From the NCBI RefSeq assembly GCF_019750675.1, contig NZ_JAIEOF010000164.1, positions 1 to 56,014 of the forward strand: a DNA stretch of 56,014 bases. The letters are read 5' to 3'. This document shows, in pieces, positions 52,175 through 56,014 of the stretch. Made by a program: the position numbers and the translations under genes. Below the pieces are notes generated by a model that was given only the letters and a program-made list of their open reading frames with translations, had not been told where the DNA came from and searched no databases. The number at the start of each line of letters is the position of its first letter. Position 1 is the first letter of the stretch. This DNA comes from Methylobacterium sp. GTDB taxonomy: Bacteria; Pseudomonadota; Alphaproteobacteria; Rhizobiales; Beijerinckiaceae.

Positions 52175-53974
52175 TCACGCCTTCACCACCCCGCCGGCCT
52201 GGCGCTCGAACAGGGCGCGGTAGCGCCCCTCCGGCCGGACCAGCAGGTCGTCGTGGCTGCCGTCCTCCACGATGCGGCCGCTCTCGAAGACGAGGATGCG
52301 GTCGAGGGCCCGCACGGTGGAGAGCCGGTGCGCGATGACGATGGCCGTGCGCCCGCGCATCAGGCGCTCCATCGCCTCCTGGATCAGCGCCTCCGATTCC
52401 GAATCGAGGCTCGAGGTGGCCTCGTCGAGGATCAGGATCGGCGCATCGGCCAGGAAGGCACGGGCGAGCGCCACCCGCTGGCGTTCGCCGCCCGAGAGCT
52501 TGACGCCGCGCTCACCCACCAGGGTGGCGTAGCCCTGGGGCAGGCGGGCGATGAAGTCGTGCGCGTTGGCGAGGCGCGCGGCGCGCGCGATCGCCTCCGC
52601 CGAAGCGCCGGGGCGCGCATACGCGATGTTCTCGGCCAGCGACCGGTGAAACAGCACCGGCTCCTGGGGCACGATGGCGATGTGCGCGCGCAACGACGCT
52701 TGCGTCACCCCGGACACGTCGCGCCCGTCGATGCGGATGCAGCCCCCGGTGACGTCGTAGAGGCGCTGCACCAGCTTGACGAAGGTGGTCTTGCCCGAGC
52801 CCGAGCGGCCGACGAGGCCGACCCGCTGCCCGGCCGGGATGTGCACCGAGAGGTCGCGGTAGAGGGGCGTCTCGTGCCCGGCATAGTGGAAGGTCACGTG
52901 CTCGAACCGCAGGTCGCCGTTCGTCGCGGCGAGCGCCGTGGCGCCCGGCCGATCGGCGACGCCGTAGGGCTCGGCCTCGAGGGCGACGAGTTCCTCCATC
53001 TCGTTGACGCCCCGCTGGACCCGGTTGATGTGGCTGCCGATGTCGCGCAGGTAGCCGTGCACCACGAAGTAGGTGGTCAGCACGTAGGCGACGTCGCCGG
53101 GGCTCGCCGCCCCCGTCCACCAGAGCCAGAGCGCCGTGCCCACGATGGCGGTGCGCAGCACCAGGAGCAGCGCGAACTGCGCCGTGATGCTCCAGGTGAT
53201 CCGCATCCAGGTCCGGTGGGTGCGCCGGTTCCACTTGCCGAGCAGCCGGGCGAGGCGCGCATCCTCACGGGCCTCGGCCCCGAAGGCCTTCACCACCGCG
53301 TTGGCGCCGACGGCGTCGCTGAGCGCACCGCCGAGGCGCGAATCCCAGACGTTGGAGAGCTGGGCCGCGGGCGCGATGACCCGGGTTGCGAGCATCACCA
53401 CGATGCCGAGATAGACCAGCGAGCCGAGGCCGATCACCAGCCCCATCACGGGCCATTGCAGGCCGAGCAGGATCATGGTGCCGAGGAGCACCGTGAAGGC
53501 CGGCAGCAGTTCCAGCAGCAGCGTGTCGTTCAGCCCTTCGAGGGCCCACATGCCGCGCGAGACCTTGCGCACGGTGGAGCCCGCGAAGCTGTTGGCGTGC
53601 CAGTCGGTCGAGAGGCGCTGGACCCGGTGGAAGCCGGCCTGCGCCACCGCCTGCATGGTCGAGAGGGTCAGCGGTACGACCAGGGCCCAGGCCACGTGGC
53701 GCAGGCCCAGGGTGATGAGGCCAAGCCCGGCCATCGCCGCGAAGGCGAGAAGGGCATCCCCGCGCGCCGCCATGCGGTCGGCGACCGAGAGCGCGTCGAC
53801 CAGCAGTCCGGCGAACAGGGGCAGGAACACGTCGCCGAGGGTCGCGCCGACGATCGCCGCGACGACACCGGCGACGAGGGGGAGGCGCGTCCGCCACTGG
53901 CGGACGAGGAAGGCGAGGACGGCCCGGTAGGCCTCCGCGCCGTGCAGGCGGTCGAGGAGCATGGATGCGATCAC
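52175..53974 (-). CDS. ABC transporter, fused permease/ATP-binding protein (ABCB-like)
   Basis: Walker [17 protein letters not shown], signature [33 protein letters not shown]-terminal TM domain. Confidence 0.93.
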   Translation of the reverse strand: MIASMLLDRLHGAEAYRAVLAFLVRQWRTRLPLVAGVVAAIVGATLGDVFLPLFAGLLVDALSVADRMAARGDALLAFAAMAGLGLITLGLRHVAWALVVPLTLSTMQAVAQAGFHRVQRLSTDWHANSFAGSTVRKVSRGMWALEGLNDTLLLELLPAFTVLLGTMILLGLQWPVMGLVIGLGSLVYLGIVVMLATRVIAPAAQLSNVWDSRLGGALSDAVGANAVVKAFGAEAREDARLARLLGKWNRRTHRTWMRITWSITAQFALLLVLRTAIVGTALWLWWTGAASPGDVAYVLTTYFVVHGYLRDIGSHINRVQRGVNEMEELVALEAEPYGVADRPGATALAATNGDLRFEHVTFHYAGHETPLYRDLSVHIPAGQRVGLVGRSGSGKTTFVKLVQRLYDVTGGCIRIDGRDVSGVTQASLRAHIAIVPQEPVLFHRSLAENIAYARPGASAEAIARAARLANAHDFIARLPQGYATLVGERGVKLSGGERQRVALARAFLADAPILILDEATSSLDSESEALIQEAMERLMRGRTAIVIAHRLSTVRALDRILVFESGRIVEDGSHDDLLVRPEGRYRALFERQAGGVVKA

Positions 53975-54257
53975 GGCGCGGAGCGGGCGCCGACTCCGTG
54001 GACGGCGCGGACGCGCGGGCGACCGGCCGAGGATTCAAAGAGGTGCGGGGAGGGGACGGGCGCGGCGCGCTCGGGCGCGCGGCGGCGTCAGGCCGGCAGG
54101 CGCGAAGAGCGCGGGCGGGCGGGCAGATGCGCGGAGCGCGGACGGACTGAGGAGGCGAACGATACCGATGTCATGCAGCCTCCCCAATGGATCGCGGGCG
54201 AACCCGGCGCGCAACGACGCGCCGTGATTCGGAACCTGACGATCGAGCGTGTCGGTT

Positions 54258-54761
54258 TCAAGACGTCGGTACGAGGACCGATTCGAGCAGACCCAGCGCA
54301 TCGCCCACCGCCTGCCGGCGGATCTCGGTGCGGCCGAGATCGCCGTAGCGACGCTCGAGGTGGCGTACCCCCGCGCCCTTCGCGGCCAGGCCGAAATGCA
54401 CGAGGCCGACCGGCTTGTCCGCGCTGCCGCCGCCGGGACCGGCGATGCCCGTGATGGCCACGGCGACATCGGCCCGCGCGTGCGACAGGGCGCCCTCGGC
54501 CATGGCGCGGGCGACGTCCATGCTCACCGCGCCCTGCGCCGCGATGAGGTCGGCGGGCACGCCGAGGCACTCGGCCTTCGCGGCGTTCGAGTAGGTGACG
54601 AAGCCGCGCTCGACCACCGCCGAGGAGCCGGGGATCGCGGTGAGCAGTCCGGCGACGAGGCCGCCGGTGCAAGATTCGGCCGTGGCGACCGTCAGCCCCG
54701 CCGCCGCGTAGGCGGCGACGAGCGCCTCCGCACGGGCGAGCAGGGCGGGATCGTCGATCAC
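54258..54761 (-). CDS. CinA family nicotinamide-nucleotide amidohydrolase (PncC-like)
   Basis: TVATAESCTGGLVAGLLTAIPGSSAVVERGFVTYSNAAKAECLGV...AITGIAGPGGGSADKPVGLV; GTG start overlapping ispDF stop (GTGA). Confidence 0.93.
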   Translation of the reverse strand: MIDDPALLARAEALVAAYAAAGLTVATAESCTGGLVAGLLTAIPGSSAVVERGFVTYSNAAKAECLGVPADLIAAQGAVSMDVARAMAEGALSHARADVAVAITGIAGPGGGSADKPVGLVHFGLAAKGAGVRHLERRYGDLGRTEIRRQAVGDALGLLESVLVPTS

Positions 54762-56014
54762 GCGCGGCGCTCGGCCGTCTCGTCGGCGGCGTTCAGGGGG
54801 GCGGCCTCCGGCAGCCGCACGGTCGCGGCGGCCTGGGCGGCGAGGCCCTCGGCGCGGCCGACGAAGCCGAGCTTCTCGGTGGTGGTCGCCTTGATCGAGA
54901 CCGAACTCAGCGGCACGCCCGCGATCTCGGCGATGCGGGCGCGGATCGCCTCCCGATGGGCGCCGATCCGGGGCGCTTCGGCCAGGACCGTGATGTCGAG
55001 ATGGTCGATCTTGCCGCCGCGCGCCCGCACCAGCTCCACCGCGTGCGCCAGGAAGCGATCGGACGAGGCGCCGCGCCACTGCTCGTCGCTCGGCGGGAAG
55101 TGCGTGCCGATATCGCCGTCCGCGATGGCGCCGAGGAGCGCGTCGGTGAGGGCGTGCAGGGCCACGTCGCCGTCGGAATGGGCCAGCACGCCCCGGTCGG
55201 CGGGGATCTTCACGCCGCCGAGCCAGACATGGTCGCCTTCCGTGAAGGCGTGGACGTCGAAGCCGGTGCCGAGGCGGGTGACGTAGGTGGTCATGGGATG
55301 GGCCTCGCTCAGGGCGTCGGGGGTTTGGCCGGAGAAGCCGCGATCGGCCTCGATCAGGTCGGCCGGCTGGGTGATCTTGCGGTTGCGCGGGTCGCCCTCG
55401 AACACGACGACGGCGAGGCCGGCCCATTCGGCGAGGGCCCCGTCGTCGGTGAAGGCGTGGAGATCGGCTCCTGCCGCCCGGCGGTGGGCGTCGCGCAAGG
55501 GGCCGTAGGCGAAGGACTGGGGCGTCTGCACGGCGCGGAGATGCTCGCGCGCCGGCGTCTCGCGAACCCGCCCGGTGCCGTCGCCGAGATCCTCCACCAC
55601 CTTGATGGTGTCGGTGACGGCGATGCCCGGCACGGCGGCGCCGTGGTCGCGCCCGGCCACCAGCGCACGCTCAATCAGCGCGCGGTCCACGTGTGGGCGG
55701 GCGGCGTCGTGGACGAGAACGAGGTCCGGCGCGTCCGCGCCGTCCAGGGCCTCGAGCCCGGCGCGGACCGATTGCTGCCGGGTGGCCCCGCCGGGGACCG
55801 GCTCGGCGAGCTTGTCCCGGGTCGCGGCGTCGAGGTCGTCGAGGCAGGCGCGGTAGAAGTCGGCGGCGTCCGGCGCGATCACGGGCTGGATGCGGGCGAT
55901 GCCCGGATGGGCGGCCAGGGCCGCCAGCGTCCGGGTCAGCACGGCCTGGCCGCCGACGCGGCGGTACTGCTTCGGGGTGTCGCCGCCGATGCGGATACCG
56001 CGACCGGCCGCGAC
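54758..56014 (-). CDS. ispDF: Bifunctional IspD/IspF (MEP cytidylyltransferase / MECDP synthase), 5'-truncated by window end
   Basis: Frame remains open past 56014 with VAAGRGIRIGGDTPKQYRRVGGQAVLTRT (IspD N-terminal motif); IspF part RLGTGFDVHAFTEGDHVWLGGVKIPADRGVLAHSDGDVALHALTDALLGA. Confidence 0.95.
   Translation of the reverse strand, partial: VAAGRGIRIGGDTPKQYRRVGGQAVLTRTLAALAAHPGIARIQPVIAPDAADFYRACLDDLDAATRDKLAEPVPGGATRQQSVRAGLEALDGADAPDLVLVHDAARPHVDRALIERALVAGRDHGAAVPGIAVTDTIKVVEDLGDGTGRVRETPAREHLRAVQTPQSFAYGPLRDAHRRAAGADLHAFTDDGALAEWAGLAVVVFEGDPRNRKITQPADLIEADRGFSGQTPDALSEAHPMTTYVTRLGTGFDVHAFTEGDHVWLGGVKIPADRGVLAHSDGDVALHALTDALLGAIADGDIGTHFPPSDEQWRGASSDRFLAHAVELVRARGGKIDHLDITVLAEAPRIGAHREAIRARIAEIAGVPLSSVSIKATTTEKLGFVGRAEGLAAQAAATVRLPEAAPLNAADETAERRA

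Overview
56 kb of GC-rich chromosomal DNA, most likely from a Methylobacterium/Methylorubrum-type alphaproteobacterium (inferred from gene content; not searched). Most of it is recognisable core metabolism: scoB 3' end, mesaconyl-CoA hydratase, an RND efflux MFP/permease pair, sdhCDAB, allophanate hydrolase + ureD + sulfurtransferase, a polysaccharide flippase/GNAT pair, an RhlE-like helicase, mntR, and a long block ftsB-pdhA-pdhB-DUF5076-pdhC-lpdA-lipA-coq10-cinA-ispDF. One tRNA-Ala(CGC) is present. No CRISPR array, transposase, rRNA or prophage was seen. The best candidates for under-described biology are: (1) a putative Zn-metallopeptidase divergent from a three-gene transglutaminase/DUF2126 - ATP-grasp/alpha-E - transglutaminase operon (31231-39459), with a hairpin-rich 350-bp shared intergenic region; (2) three copies of a ~175-bp nested palindromic intergenic element (12247-12423, 39487-39661, 51998-52166), each lying at or within about 10 nt of the stop codon of a minus-strand gene; (3) a DUF559 nuclease-like gene plus its own palindromic repeat inserted in the pyruvate dehydrogenase operon; (4) accessory insertions, including a lower-GC orphan solute-binding-protein gene, in the otherwise conserved pdh-lpd-lipA-ispDF block; (5) small secreted low-complexity repeat proteins and an Rmf/CrpP-like microprotein. 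Family assignments rest on reading the translations by eye; no database search was possible.
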